64,000 bases of DNA from Aspidiotus rigidus. Taxonomy: Eukaryota; Arthropoda; Insecta; Hemiptera; Diaspididae. Positions 26,487 through 34,758 of the stretch are shown here, piece after piece. Where the stretch lies: assembly GCA_035079385.1 (NCBI GenBank), contig JAVHKY010000052.1:930001-994000 (forward strand), given 5' to 3'. The notes under the pieces are model-generated. The model worked only from the letters and a program-made list of their open reading frames with translations. It had not been told where the DNA came from and made no database searches. The position numbers and the translations under genes are program-made. Positions within the stretch are counted from its first letter, which is position 1. Each line of letters starts with the position of its first letter.

Positions 26487-29400
26487 ATAAAGAAAACAGA
26501 ACCAATACGTTCCCAGGGTTAGCTGCGAAAAATTCGAAAATGAGGTAGTTTCTTAAATCGAGATATAGGTATGTCTTGTCATAATGGCAAGTGTATGGTT
26601 ATATTGAATTTGTAAAAGTTTTCAATATTGGCTCCTCCAAATGATGATTATTCGCCAACTTTTACAGAAATTGTATGCATAGATGAGTAATATTGATTTC
26701 ATTATCAGTATTATTTTTCAAGTCTTGACAGACGGAAAGTTTCATACAATGCAAATCTGATCATCACGCATAAATCAGTAACTTACTTGTTGTGTGCAGT
26801 CCTTCAGGTGGTATGTAGTTGACTAGGAACCTTAACGCGATCGAATGTAGGACTTAATTAAAAGAGTTCATAAAACAAAATGATACTCGAGCCTCGATAA
26901 AGCTACTATTTCCTAGTTCTTATCACGATTGATGTATTTGTGTGGATCGAGGATTTTTTAGAGAAGTCCTACAGGAAATACCTCGCATAGAGGGGGTTAA
27001 TGCAGACGGCTCTTTTTTGAAGCCAGTACGGTTTTCAAACTGGACGCTGCACATCATATATTGGGATCCGGCTGAAGAGGATAGCCGAGTCAGCGATCGC
27101 TATGCGTCAGTTTTGCGCGGCCGTCAGCCTCGACATAAGAAATGCGTTCAATTCGATTCAATGGAAGAGGATATTGGAAGCTCTTGTGGACGCAGGGGTG
27201 CCCGCATACCTGCTCAAGATGATCAGCAGCTATCTTGGCTGTCGTGAAATCCAAGCAGAGACGTCTGCTGGTACAGTTACTTGTGGGGTGCCGTAGGGGT
27301 CGGTCCTTGGACCGCTTTTATGGTGCGTCGCATTTAACGGAATCTTTAAGGTGAAGCTGCCACGAGGGGTTAAGCTTATCTGATATGCGGATGACACCCT
27401 GGTGATATGCACTGCCGAAACAACTGTAGTGGTGGAGAGCAGGGTAAACCGGGCCCTAGAGGAAGTGACGCGTTGGATCGAGTCGGCTGGACTCGAAACC
27501 GCAGATTGAGCAGGCAACGTGTTCGCACTGTAACCAAGGGCGGGATGATGGACCACAAAACACCTTATTTGAGTGTGAGGCGTGGAGGCGTGAGCGGGAC
27601 GAGCTTAGTCGGTCTCTTCAAGAGATCGGGGTAGATGAAGCGCTTGACACAAGTAGCCTGGTACCCACCATACTAGGTTGCGGAACCAGGTATCTGCATT
27701 TGCGGCCACCATAATTTGTACTTGTTCTGTACATGTAATTTTCTACATAAATTAATTGATTCCTCCACACACGAGGCTTCGACAATATATTATGTTAATT
27801 AACCTGATTGTTTGTTGATCTCTTATATGTATATATACCTATATAGATATTTAATCTCAGTTTCAGTACAAATTTGACTGTGCGTCATACGTGGTGGTCA
27901 ACAATTATTGGTGGTACTATTAGTGGCATAGTTTTGAATGGAATTAATCAAACACAAGTGCAGAGATACTTGACTATGAAGGATTATAAAACGGTTGTAA
28001 TTGCTGCCCTTTCTTCGGCTCCTATAATCACCGCTTTATCTTTATGTGTATGCATGAGCGGACTAACTGTGTTTGCAATCTACGCTGACTGCGACCCCAT
28101 AAAGTAGATTCAGTGAAGTATCACTCATCTAATAACAATTTCAAATATCTCGTTTATCTTACAGCCTTTTAATTTAAATTCCAGATCTGGGAAAATTCCA
28201 TCCGGTGATCATATTCTGCCGTACTACGTTACAAGCGAGCTTCATCATTTCGGTTTAAGTGGAATATTTGCAGCTGGCGTTTTTGCAGCTTCTCTTAGTA
28301 CAATCTCTCCCATTCTCAATTCTTTAGCAGCGGTCACATTTGAAGATTATTTGATGGTAATTCTGTAGCTTGTTATGAAAAATCAGTTTATAATATTTAA
28401 TGTTTGTTGGTGGACTTGATAAAAATTTCTGGGGACGTCCTTCAACAACATAATGTACTTATACAAATGAGTGGAATAATTTGTCAGCAAGTCAATTCTA
28501 ATTTATTATGCGCAATTTTTTTGTCTATCTCTGTGGGGAAAGGACTTGGCTCCCTAGTCAGTCCCCAAATTCTGCCATTATTGATGTTGTTTTTTTTGCG
28601 GTCAAGCATCAGCTGTCAGAGGCTGGTAACTATTAGTTGTGATTACGTGTACACTTTTAAATCAAGTCCAGTTGTATGCAAAAGAAAATAATTAAGGATT
28701 CTAGAGTATCTTGATAGTAGATAAGTTACCGTCCTCATAATAATACAGTTTTTGTTGGAATACAGGAGGAAAATGTAAAAAATACTTAGTTATTCTTATT
28801 TTTGTTTCTCCTATTAAGATGTAAAGCACATTAATCTCTACCTTGTATTCTAGAAAGAAGATAATACATTTGCATTACCACACGAGTGAACTTCTGACGC
28901 GTAGGTACTCCACTTCTAATTTTTCAGCCTTCGATGAAAAGATTCAACTACTCAAGAGCAAAGCCAGAAAGTAGTCTCTACTCGCAAATATTCACAACAT
29001 TATACGGGATTATCTGTATACTAATTTCTCTATTAGCATTACACGTGACAACATTGCTTCAAGCTGCCTTAATTATATTCCAGTTGGTAGGAGGTCCCAT
29101 GCTCGGTGTTTTTTCCCTTGGAATGTTCACATCTATCGCTAATCAGAAAGTAGAGTATTATATTCAATGATGGAGCAGTGCGAAAAACCAGAAGAAATTT
29201 CAATGCCTTTGTGATGTTACCTTATGCAATTTCAGGGAACACTTTTTGGATTCTTCATCAGTCTTATATGTGTGACATGGTTGTGTCTCGCTCCAAAACC
29301 TAACCCACAAAAGTTATCCACGAGCGTAACTGGTTGTGTCAATGATATTTTATTCAATAATACAAGTGCAATCATGGTTAATAATGCAGCGTCGATTTTG

Positions 29401-29766
29401 TAAGTGCTTTTTCATTCCGGAAGTGAAATTGAAAAGCTTTGTAATATAATGTTCGTAAAGATGTATTGGTTTTTTTTTTTTTGCAGTTCGGCTCCTAATG
29501 AAGAGGCTTCTTTATCTTTATTTTCGCACATAAGTCGTATCAGTTACCTTTACTACGGGCTTGTTGGATTTATGATTACATTTGTAATCGGATACATATT
29601 TAGTCTAATTTTTAAAGATGAAAAATCAGTAAATGTGAATCTTCTACATACAACAGTCGCCAAGCCGTTACTGAAGAAACATTCCCCGTCAGCGTCAGCG
29701 CCTTTGGTAAGTATGATTGAAGAAATGATGGGTGAAAAATCTCACTACACCGCCATTGTGTTTTGA
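8325..29766 (+). CDS. SLC5-family sodium/solute symporter (sodium-coupled monocarboxylate or multivitamin transporter type)
   Basis: Nine coding exons join in phase: 8325-8432, 9990-10211, 20678-20902, 20981-21096, 27867-28103, 28185-28356, 28928-29149, 29236-29399, 29487-29766. The product is 581 residues, the usual size for SLC5A6/A8/A12 relatives, with about 13 hydrophobic segments. Family marks include EEFLLGNRK after the first membrane span, SFMSAVSIVGGAAEAYVYGT, a YLELRFG segment, ALGGMKAIILTDVIQ, NQTQVQRY, CDP before the LPYYV helix, and LAAVTFEDYL. Members use the sodium gradient to import monocarboxylates, vitamins or iodide across the plasma membrane; the substrate here cannot be told from sequence. 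Introns 2 and 4 are 10.5 and 6.8 kb and loaded with transposons, yet the coding frame is intact, so the gene is probably functional. An acceptor at 8300 indicates a 5' UTR intron. Confidence 0.9.
8436..8476. repeat. CTT/TTC trinucleotide microsatellite at splice donor
   Basis: About 13 copies of TTC begin three bases downstream of the exon 1 / intron 1 boundary (donor GTATTC). Confidence 0.9.
9166..9330. mobile_element. 165-bp MITE-like inverted-repeat element
   Basis: CGGGCATCATCCAAATT at the left and its complement at the right form arms that continue, with mismatches, through GTAGTTTAGG and GCCTAACGC for roughly 50 bp. There is no coding capacity. No target duplication is clear. Confidence 0.6.
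10348..10386. repeat. TTTCC pentanucleotide microsatellite
   Basis: Six or seven units of CCTTT run into a T-rich tract. Confidence 0.85.
10820..11460. other. Repeat-like non-coding DNA upstream of Helitron copy 1
   Basis: No gene. A short phrase near 10973-11060 (ATAAAGCTT, then a segment ending AATAAATTTCCGTTTTATCGTGTT) is echoed after Helitron copy 1 at 12716-12782, so the two may belong to the same element or flank. The function is unknown. Confidence 0.4.
11462..12710 (+). mobile_element. Helitron fragment, copy 1 (Rep N-terminal region, decayed)
   Basis: The translated segment 11790-12362 contains a zinc-binding motif (CCNNGSFELP), PPDLLMGLL and a Helitron_like_N-type stretch NADLEAETRRQNTPSLLQ. 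Further on come a segment ending RDIVLE, a putative intron (12418-12502), then LMFPDGNNDGYNLN and SATEFYSFHFMTH. This order matches the N-terminal half of Helitron Rep/helicase proteins. A start-like MARRKSKL segment at 11641 is out of frame with the rest. Several stops (12362, 12548) and truncation after 12710 show it is dead. The HUH nuclease core and helicase are absent. Confidence 0.75.
12418..12502 (+). other. Putative 85-nt intron inside Helitron copy 1
   Basis: A GTAAGT donor and a TTGTTGTTAG acceptor bracket AT-rich non-coding sequence; removing it joins two parts that are contiguous in Helitron proteins (RDIVLE to RRDSIIKRNNEMH). This is an inference from frame and homology. Confidence 0.55.
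12815..13795. mobile_element. 981-bp element with about 67-bp terminal inverted repeats, family unknown
   Basis: AGCCGAATATATGTTGGAGA opens the element and its exact complement closes it at 13795; the arms continue through the GGCGACACGAAG and GATTGGATGAG motifs to about 12881 and from about 13729. The interior includes diverged units (13015-13290) resembling the 45-bp minisatellite seen at 32.2, 35 and 61 kb. There is no intact transposase. It lies exactly between the two Helitron fragments. Confidence 0.75.
14743..15222 (+). pseudogene. Helitron Rep fragment (middle part)
   Basis: A frame of 159 codons contains the conserved sequence before the HUH nuclease: YHLNIYKKNGKRVSATEF, ERNYLLYCRQLL, RIESEKLLLLRLHQ, and GGPRYMHEKAQDGL. 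A likely 81-nt intron (15083-15163) sits between STFTG and GPRYM; it has no stop codon and is a multiple of three, so the open frame runs through it. It ends at a TGA right after YVTK, short of the catalytic domain. Confidence 0.7.
15083..15163 (+). other. Putative 81-nt in-frame intron in Helitron copy 2
   Basis: Bordered by GTAATC and TTTTTGTAG. Excision joins STFTG directly to GPRYM, the arrangement usual in Helitron proteins; left in, it adds 27 AT-coded residues (rich in N, F, I). Confidence 0.6.
15234..16515. other. Unassigned DNA including a GC-richer patch (15600-16340)
   Basis: 15234-15600 is AT-rich without a gene. 15610-15625 holds a GTCCGTCC/GGACGGAC palindrome. 15770-16340 is noticeably richer in C and reads on the plus strand as proline/serine/threonine-rich peptides broken by stops. 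It may be the leader of an unrecognised retroelement. I cannot name it. Confidence 0.35.
16519..16558. repeat. TC dinucleotide repeat (imperfect)
   Basis: CTCTCT tract with occasional CCC or GTC interruptions; open frames on either strand across it are composition artefacts. Confidence 0.85.
17085..17755. repeat. Minisatellite, monomer about 58 bp with higher-order period near 292 bp
   Basis: Monomers share the core TTGATTCTATCAATTT, then TTTATGGTTTCT and GGTCTAA. About eleven degenerate copies are seen. Monomer variants recur in the same order: the variant ending TTTCTTACTTGG at 17120 reappears at 17411, suggesting five-monomer higher-order units with one deletion near 17520. Confidence 0.8.
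17888..17923. repeat. Poly(A) tract
   Basis: A long A run directly after GTGGTTTG and before GCTTGTACGGGGCTCGAAC, possibly the tail of a small retroposon. Confidence 0.6.
18180..20650. other. Gene-free part of intron 2
   Basis: It contains a TC repeat (18325-18370), short G and C runs (19962, 20412) and AT-rich DNA. The stretch 18540-19150 has the look of an old transposon (ACAGACAGACAAAC motif near 19115) but no frame survives. A minus-strand frame at 19973-20185 (70 residues, acidic) has no recognisable similarity. Confidence 0.4.
18325..18370. repeat. TC dinucleotide microsatellite
   Basis: About 23 perfect CT units. Confidence 0.95.
20678..21096 (+). CDS. SLC5 transporter 1, exons 3-4 (central membrane spans)
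   Basis: Exon 3 (20678-20902) starts YLELRFGYVTRL and includes two membrane spans, ending ILTDVIQ. Exon 4 (20981-21096) gives one span and the extracellular SQRGRIEFF segment, ending on a split asparagine codon. The 78-nt intron between them is the short kind used elsewhere in this gene. Order and phase match the SLC5 core without gaps. Confidence 0.88.
21706..22305 (+). pseudogene. Penelope reverse transcriptase, central part
   Basis: About 200 codons with palm motifs A (CSFDVVGLFPNIP), B (GIPIGSPLGSLISEVF), C (YVDD) and D/E (SSINFLDL). The real frame begins slightly upstream of the first ATG, since SIIAKILDRLFKARVE is already PLE-like. After 22305 the open frame leaves PLE sequence and runs into inserted DNA until a TAA. 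Confidence 0.85.
22306..22700. mobile_element. 390-bp insertion in Penelope RT with 5-bp target duplication
   Basis: ACCGG at 22301-22305 is repeated at 22696-22700, and the Penelope protein is contiguous when everything after the first ACCGG up to and including the second is removed. The insert contains a TATA-like GATATATAAGGG (22470), a palindrome GACCAG-GCCCGT-CTGGTC near 22669-22686, and no conserved frame. Its ends are not inverted repeats. It may be a solo terminal repeat or leader of another Penelope-type element; this is inference. Confidence 0.65.
22701..23165 (+). pseudogene. Penelope RT thumb/linker and start of GIY-YIG endonuclease
   Basis: Contains DIAIHGSSFVPFAHKLATFN, LPLSEVAFKKEL and the beginning of a GIY-YIG fold (GGGVYRVACTG). 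In intact elements the endonuclease continues for about 80 more residues; here the similarity ends near 23165 and RTE sequence follows. The apparent start codon upstream (22623) belongs to inserted DNA. Confidence 0.78.
23622..24680 (+). pseudogene. RTE endonuclease domain
   Basis: The frame is open from about 23280 and shows the APE endonuclease series: ISILGLAEIRR (catalytic glutamate), IQVYAPTSAADEEE, VIMGDLNSQIGDRE (D-x-N), RWTWRAPNQEYKTLIDYI and YTDHRLI (D-H). The 3' part becomes lysine-rich and leaves the reading frame at TAA 24680, where an intact element would continue into reverse transcriptase. Confidence 0.82.
24694..25293 (+). pseudogene. RTE reverse transcriptase, N-terminal part
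   Basis: Contains the RT entry segment: AIQQLKSNKTPGHDKI, WSRADIIILFKKGDRHKIEN, YRPITLKTTISKIFSKL and REQAGFRKTFSTVDH. A single-base change near 25255 moves the protein into another frame, where the frame starting at 25256 takes over. Confidence 0.82.
25256..25760 (+). pseudogene. RTE reverse transcriptase, catalytic part
   Basis: The first frame (to 25615) has NIALIDYNKAFDSINH (motif A) and KKGVKQGDPLSSVLFN (motif B). A frame change near 25600 then gives the FADDVILISES catalytic motif C and GLTMNIKKSKIL to about 25750. All catalytic motifs are present but spread over two frames. Confidence 0.82.
25880..26402 (+). pseudogene. RTE C-terminal domain
   Basis: TLTYGSQTWTLTSKIINKL, then RRQKWRWAGHIARLKDERWT, the region downstream of RT conserved in RTE and related LINEs. 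The frame is open to the TAA at 26402, followed after 47 nt by the TTA tail. Confidence 0.8.
26449..26487. repeat. TTA microsatellite tail of the RTE element
   Basis: About 12 TTA units directly after AATAAAAG, marking the 3' end of the LINE. Confidence 0.85.
26940..27716 (+). mobile_element. R1-type non-LTR retrotransposon fragment with internal deletion
   Basis: 27102-27500 encodes an RT core: SLDIRNAFNSIQW (motif A), CGVP-stop-GSVLGPLLW (motif B with a TAG), and YADDTLVIC (motif C, preceded by a TGA). After a deletion the sequence continues at about 27505 with a CCHC-type tail, CSHCNQGRDDGPQNTLFEC, and EAWRRERDEL, the C-terminal zinc knuckle of R1/Waldo-type elements. The endonuclease is absent and stops are scattered. 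Confidence 0.78.
27867..29766 (+). CDS. SLC5 transporter 1, exons 5-9 (C-terminal half)
   Basis: Exon 5 resumes with TNLTVRHTWWSTIIGG and contains NQTQVQRY. Exon 6 uses the acceptor at 28184 rather than the CAG at about 28164, because only the former joins CDPIK to SGKIPSGDHILPYYV in frame. Exons 7 to 9 give the remaining helices and a charged cytoplasmic tail. The frame ends at TGA 29764-29766. A perfect GTAAGT donor at 29707 sits inside exon 9, so an alternative C-terminus is possible. Confidence 0.86.
28357..28927 (+). other. Intron 6 of SLC5 transporter 1
   Basis: A 571-nt intron with no recognisable feature. An open frame at 28404-28691 has no similarity I can name and begins inside the intron. 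Confidence 0.6.
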
Positions 29767-30089
29767 TGACTGTGTCTTTTTTAGAAATTTTCTTCAAGAA
29801 GATTTGATTTTTCATGTTTTTCATATTAACACAAAACCTTATGAGAAGCCGCATAGAATTAAAATTGAACATAATGCCTACGAAAAAAGCTTATGCAGAC
29901 GCGTAAGCACCACCGACTTTTTCAATATGACTGATGCATGACCAATTTAATTTCAATTTACCCATATATAGTCTTCAATAATTAAGTTGCAAATGAATAC
30001 AGAAAACTTGCTAAAAAAAGTTTAGTTTTACTGTAGTTGGTAAAAAAGTATAGAAAGATAATCCGTGAATATCAATCATACGCGCGAAT
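29767..30089. other. 3' flank of SLC5 transporter 1
   Basis: Probably the 3' UTR and flank. A T-rich acceptor-like TTTTTTAG ends at about 29786 and could pair with the GTAAGT donor at 29707 to give a shorter, alternative tail. No AATAAA is evident close by. Confidence 0.4.
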
Positions 30090-30549
30090 TACCGTACGCG
30101 CGGTTATAATGCGCACCTTTTTTCAATTTTGGAAGTCTTCAAATACGAGGTGCGCATTATATACAAGCGGAAACGTCAAGAAATTTTTTTTCCTGAAACT
30201 ACACAAAGTAAATGAATACCTAGTGACCTAATACATGTATTGTAGATCAAATAACACGTACAAAATGACCACGTAATACATGTAAAGACATCCATAGTAC
30301 GACGAGTGCAATTGCTAAAGAAAAAAGAAAAGTTATATTTTTGCCAAAGCTCATGGAAATCAATCGGTTTCACGTAAATTTGATTTTGAGGAAAGTAATA
30401 CTCGCATCTGGAGGGCAAATCGAATATTATTTTTCAGCCTAATTTTGTGCGCATTATAGTCAAAATAGAAAAAAAATTCTGAAACGGCCCCTTCAAATTT
30501 CTACTGCACATTATACACGTGTGCGCATTATAACCGCGCGCCTACAGTA
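30090..30549. mobile_element. 460-bp element with about 28-bp GC-rich terminal inverted repeats
   Basis: The left end reads TACCGTACGCGCGGTTATAA and the right end is its near complement (GTTATAATGCGCAC is shared by both arms). The ends lie at TA, as in Tc1/mariner/pogo-type MITEs. The interior also contains further GTGCGCATTATA motifs (30150, 30448). No transposase is encoded. Confidence 0.72.
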
Positions 30550-32085
30550 CTTATGAAAGATACTCCGCTGATTATTCAATTCATCGCTCGCGCGCCACAT
30601 CTATTCAACGTACGCAATGAATGTTGATTTTTTCAATCATATACCGTTAGTAATGAGAAGCGTTTACAGCCAATACACGGTACATTACCTTTCAGACGAA
30701 AGAACTCAAATTGAACAAGCCCCAACAGCTTTATACGCATATTTTGAGAATTTCTTAAGAATTACTCGTCCAATCAATACCAAAATCATACGGCAATAAT
30801 TTTGAATACACTTCAACGTAATTTATAATGATTTGAAAATAATACGATTGATACTTTCCGAGAAATAACTACGACCACTTGCCCTGCGTGACTCATTGAA
30901 AAATAAAAATCATGTAGATTTTTTAGAAGAGGATATTTGTTCACCTTTTCCGATTTTTGAATAAGTAGTTTGAAAGTACAACTGTCAGAATTTTCATAAT
31001 ACCGCTTCATGACAGATTTTTCTTTTTTCGTAGCGAACTTTGAAAAATCTGGAACTTTTGGCACGAGTTTCGACGGAGACCCAAGAATTATGAATTTGTT
31101 CTCGTATTCATTTATCGGTCCGATCTACTGAATCTTACCAGTTTTCTGTGTGTACATTTATAATAGCTGTTCCAAGAATTGAAGTAAACGATTTTTAGAA
31201 TTGAAATACACCATCATCTTTCTTTCGTTAAAGTTTTAATCTTTATTTATTCCCTCTTGACCCAGCCACCATCTTGTGTATCTCTGTCAAGTCAAGTTTT
31301 TCAACCAATGATTTTCCATTTCTATCCTCTTTCTCTTCTTCGGCATCTTCAAATTTACTGATACTTTAAATTCCTTTACCGGCACCCCACCCCTCTATTA
31401 AGAATCTGCGAGTCTGAGTCACCTCCCTCCGCTGATAGACTTGGAAAATTTGTTTGGAATCCTCGATTTGATCCAGAAAACCATAAGTCCAACTTCGAGT
31501 TCCACAGGCGTGGTATATACTAAGTTATACTAAGCTCAAACTAGACCTAGAATGCAGTATACTAGACATTGTATTAGAGCAAATAGACCTACACTAGCGG
31601 AGCGTAATATACTATCAATTTTTGAATTTATTTACAAAAATGCGAATTTAATATTTTTTTAAATCGTCATCTAGTCTCTTAAATTTTCTTCCAAGTTTTT
31701 TTTTCTTGAGTAAGTAGGTAAATTGATGTTGTTGTTGTTGTTGTTGTTTTTTTATTATTTGTAATTCGCAATTTAACTGATAATTCCACTTCGTAATGTC
31801 CTCTCCCTTTCTCTTGTAATTTTTTACATAAATAGTCCATAGTCTAACTCTCGCATTAGTTCTGAGCGCGCACGTCTCCACGCCCATCTGCACAAATTTT
31901 CCCCGTACATTTTATTCTCGAAAGTCGGGTATACTTTCGTGCTGCAAAAACTTCCTTTTCGGTTTACACGAACGAAAACACGTACTCTACGTGCTTCGTT
32001 GTGCGGCGCGAGGTCGCGTTTTTCGTTTACAGAGAATAAAGACGCATTGAATTTTTCTTTAGGGAATTGCATGCGCATTCTGCGC
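30550..32085. other. Gene-free repeat-rich DNA
   Basis: No supported gene. From 31510 the phrase CTAGACCTA and its variants, also found in the inverted arms of the foldback units at 32 and 35 kb, are scattered, so part of this may be decayed foldback material. There is a short TTG repeat at 31729-31747. Confidence 0.45.
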
Positions 32086-32086
32086 A

Positions 32087-32660
32087 GAGAACCTGTTCTA
32101 TGAGTCAAATTGGGTTTGGTATTGAGAATTCAAGCAAGCTTAGATCTAGTATAAAGCTAGTATGAAGTAGGACGCCATCAGTACCTGTACCTATTTTGGG
32201 GACTTCGAGTCGAAATATTAACAGGGAACCTGTTCTATGGCCGGTTTTCGAGAATTTACCGTGCGCCGTCCGACAAAAAACTTGAAAAAATTTCGACTCG
32301 CAAGCCATATATGATAGGAAGAGGATATAGACAAATTTCGACTCTCGAGCTATATATGATAGGAGGGGAACATGGAAAATGTTGACTCTCGACCTATATA
32401 CGTATTTCGAAGCCCCTTAAATAGGTTCAGATCACCGATGACGTCCTATTTTATACTAGGCTTATAGTAGGTCTAGGCCTTCTTCATACTAGCTTTATAC
32501 TAGGTGTAGACTTGCTTGAATTCTCAATACCAAAACCAATTTGACTCGTAAAACTGGTTACCTGCGTTCCTCGTTTAACTTCGTTAAGGAAGCCGTCGTT
32601 TTTCTAAGTTTTTCGCCGGATGGCGCACGGCGATTTTTTCAAAAACCCGCCATAGAACAG
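32087..32660. mobile_element. Foldback element, unit A (inverted arms around 45-bp-type repeats)
   Basis: Arms 32087-32167 and 32482-32562 are inverted copies (AATTCAAGCAAG, TATTGAGAATTC, ATAAAGCTAGTATGAAG). Between them lie two to three diverged 45-bp monomers with the core TCGAGCTATATATGATAGGA and a GACGGC-rich spacer. The distal part contains GCGTTCCTCGTTTAACTTCG and GGAAGCCGTC, as in units B and C. Confidence 0.72.
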
Positions 32661-34758
32661 GTTCCCTGTCAACAATTTCTACCTCCGAGCTGATAGAAAA
32701 AATGTCTACTCCCGGTCTTATATTGCAAGTATTACGAGAAGCAGCGGAAAATAGTTGGTGAATATTCTGGTTCTGACACCTATAGTCCAGATATTGATGA
32801 TTTATCAATTGGCGAGCGAAATCAAAAGGAAATACAACAATATTATTCCGATAAGAATGATAGAAGTGAGTATTATCAGAAAAATTTATTGTTTCGTGTC
32901 TTGTGTTTGTTTTTTTCTTGCAAGAAATACTCGTAGATGAACCTTTTCGAGAAGAGTGGTGAGTATCATCAAAAAAATTGAGAATGAACTTTTCTGTTGG
33001 GAAAAGTGACACAAATGACACAAAAAATATCATAAAAATGACATGGAAATGACACCAACTTGACTTGCTACGCTCACTTGTATTCAGCTGATGAAAAGTC
33101 GCAATTCTTCTAAATATCCGTCCTTTTCCCCCTTGGAATTGTGCCTTTCGTCTCATAGTATACAGTTTCAAGTCAAAATTTTATCAAGTCATTATTGTTA
33201 AAATTCAAAATTTCATTGCACCATTTTGAATGTAATTGAAAGTCAAAATTCTTCCAAACATTCTTCCCCTCTCTATCCCCCCTCACCTTCGCAGTACGTG
33301 TATTTATGTATATTATTTATATAGAGAGATTCTGAATTTCGTTGTCCTATTTTTTAAAATTTATTCAGCTGGTAAAAAGTTGAAATTCTTCTTAACATTC
33401 TTCTCTCCCGCCCTTCAAAGTATTTCGTTTGAAAATCAAAATTTCATTAAACTACGTTGATGATTCATCACACACACCGACGCCTTACGTAAACTCTCTT
33501 ACGAACACATACACGCAGAGTCCGCGTATACTCTTGAACAAACACAAGCACGCACACAGTTTAACTTTGAAGTTCGATTATGACTTAACGGTCGAGTTTG
33601 AGCGTAATTTTCTTACCCATGCCGAGCACCACAATCCCAGAAGTATACTGTAAAAATTTTAGTCTAATAGCTTCGGCGTAGGCCGGGAATAAGGGCATAA
33701 AGATACTAGAGCCTTAAACATATTACTTCTCTTCTATAATTGCAATTTATTCACACTAGTTATATTCATTTAGATGAAGATTTTCGATGAGAAGGGGGAG
33801 GGATTTTAGGACAATACAAATATGCATTGTATGGCAATCACGAGTTATTTTTTTCACTACTCGAGTACAACGTAATAACATGATAAAGAGAAAAGAATCA
33901 ATTTACAACTCCTTAACCAGACACCATTCCCAATTTCTTTTCTTGGCATCAAGGGACGGAACTTATATTCAGTATTCTAAAAAATGTAGCGTGATCAACT
34001 TATTCATTTTTTATTTTTGCTCTCTTCCCTCTAATTCACTCAGAACTGATAATGAGAGAACAGCGTTTAATACACGAGAGATTAATTCCGCGCTCTACTA
34101 CTATGATGCAAAAGAAAAAAATAGAAAAATCACATATACATACAAACGAAAAAACGATCCAAATGAAACTGCTCATATCCGGTTATGATCTGTTGAATGT
34201 AATGACAAAACTTAATGAAACTTTTTCGATGGTGTTGTACACGATTAAATTCGGTGAAGTATGTTTTTATTTCTATTAAATGGAATCGTCCAACAGCCGT
34301 TTAGGAATTATACGTGGGTCAAAAATGTTATCAATATTCTGTTAACGTGCAAATTGATTTCAATTTGACTTTCTTGGAGCTTCTTATGCGCGTCTTCAAA
34401 AATTGCGCCGATGTATAATAAACATTTGAGGACTTGTGAATGACCCCCCGCGTCTTTGTTCCTCTCCTACAGCTACAAATGAGAATATTCTAAAAAATTC
34501 CAGGATCAGGAGGATATTTTGTGAATTATTCATATTGTACCTATAAGTCTACTGGTTACCCAAACTATTGACTATATCCAGATCAAATAAGCACTTAATT
34601 TGTCAGATTTTGAGACGTGCTGTTAACGCCAAACAGATAAAGTAGATACTCATACATACATGCAAGAGGACAGAAAAGAGTTTTTGGATAAATTAAAAGT
34701 CTGGTTTACATTTGTTATTTTTCCCAGTAGACAAATTACTTTTATCTGTAATCAATTA
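32661..34758. other. Gene-free AT-rich DNA between foldback units
   Basis: Open frames exist on both strands (for example 32584-33171 minus and 33787-34188 plus) but are low-complexity or run through repeat sequence and resemble nothing I know. I do not call a gene. Confidence 0.45.

Larger units (their letters stand above)
23180..26487 (+). mobile_element. RTE-clade non-LTR retrotransposon (near full length, frameshifted)
   Basis: One long protein is split over several frames: an APE-type endonuclease (to about 24300), reverse transcriptase (24850-25700) and C-terminal region to 26402. The element ends in AATAAAAG followed by a TTA microsatellite (26449-26487), a 3' end style usual for RTE elements. 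The likely start is the ATG at 23197-23199, with a frame change near 23275. Frameshifts near 24640, 25260, 25615 and 25900 inactivate it. Its 5' border coincides with loss of the Penelope sequence. Confidence 0.82.
21097..27866 (+). other. Intron 4 of SLC5 transporter 1 (6.8 kb)
   Basis: Bounded by GTAAAG at 21097 and a TTTCAG acceptor at 27866; the exons join within one asparagine codon. It is filled by a Penelope element abutting an RTE LINE, followed by an R1-type fragment. All three are in the same orientation as the host gene. Confidence 0.82.

Noticed and set aside
32584..33171. 195-residue minus-strand ORF
   Set aside because: Part of it reads through foldback unit A; length is explained by low stop density, with no motif.
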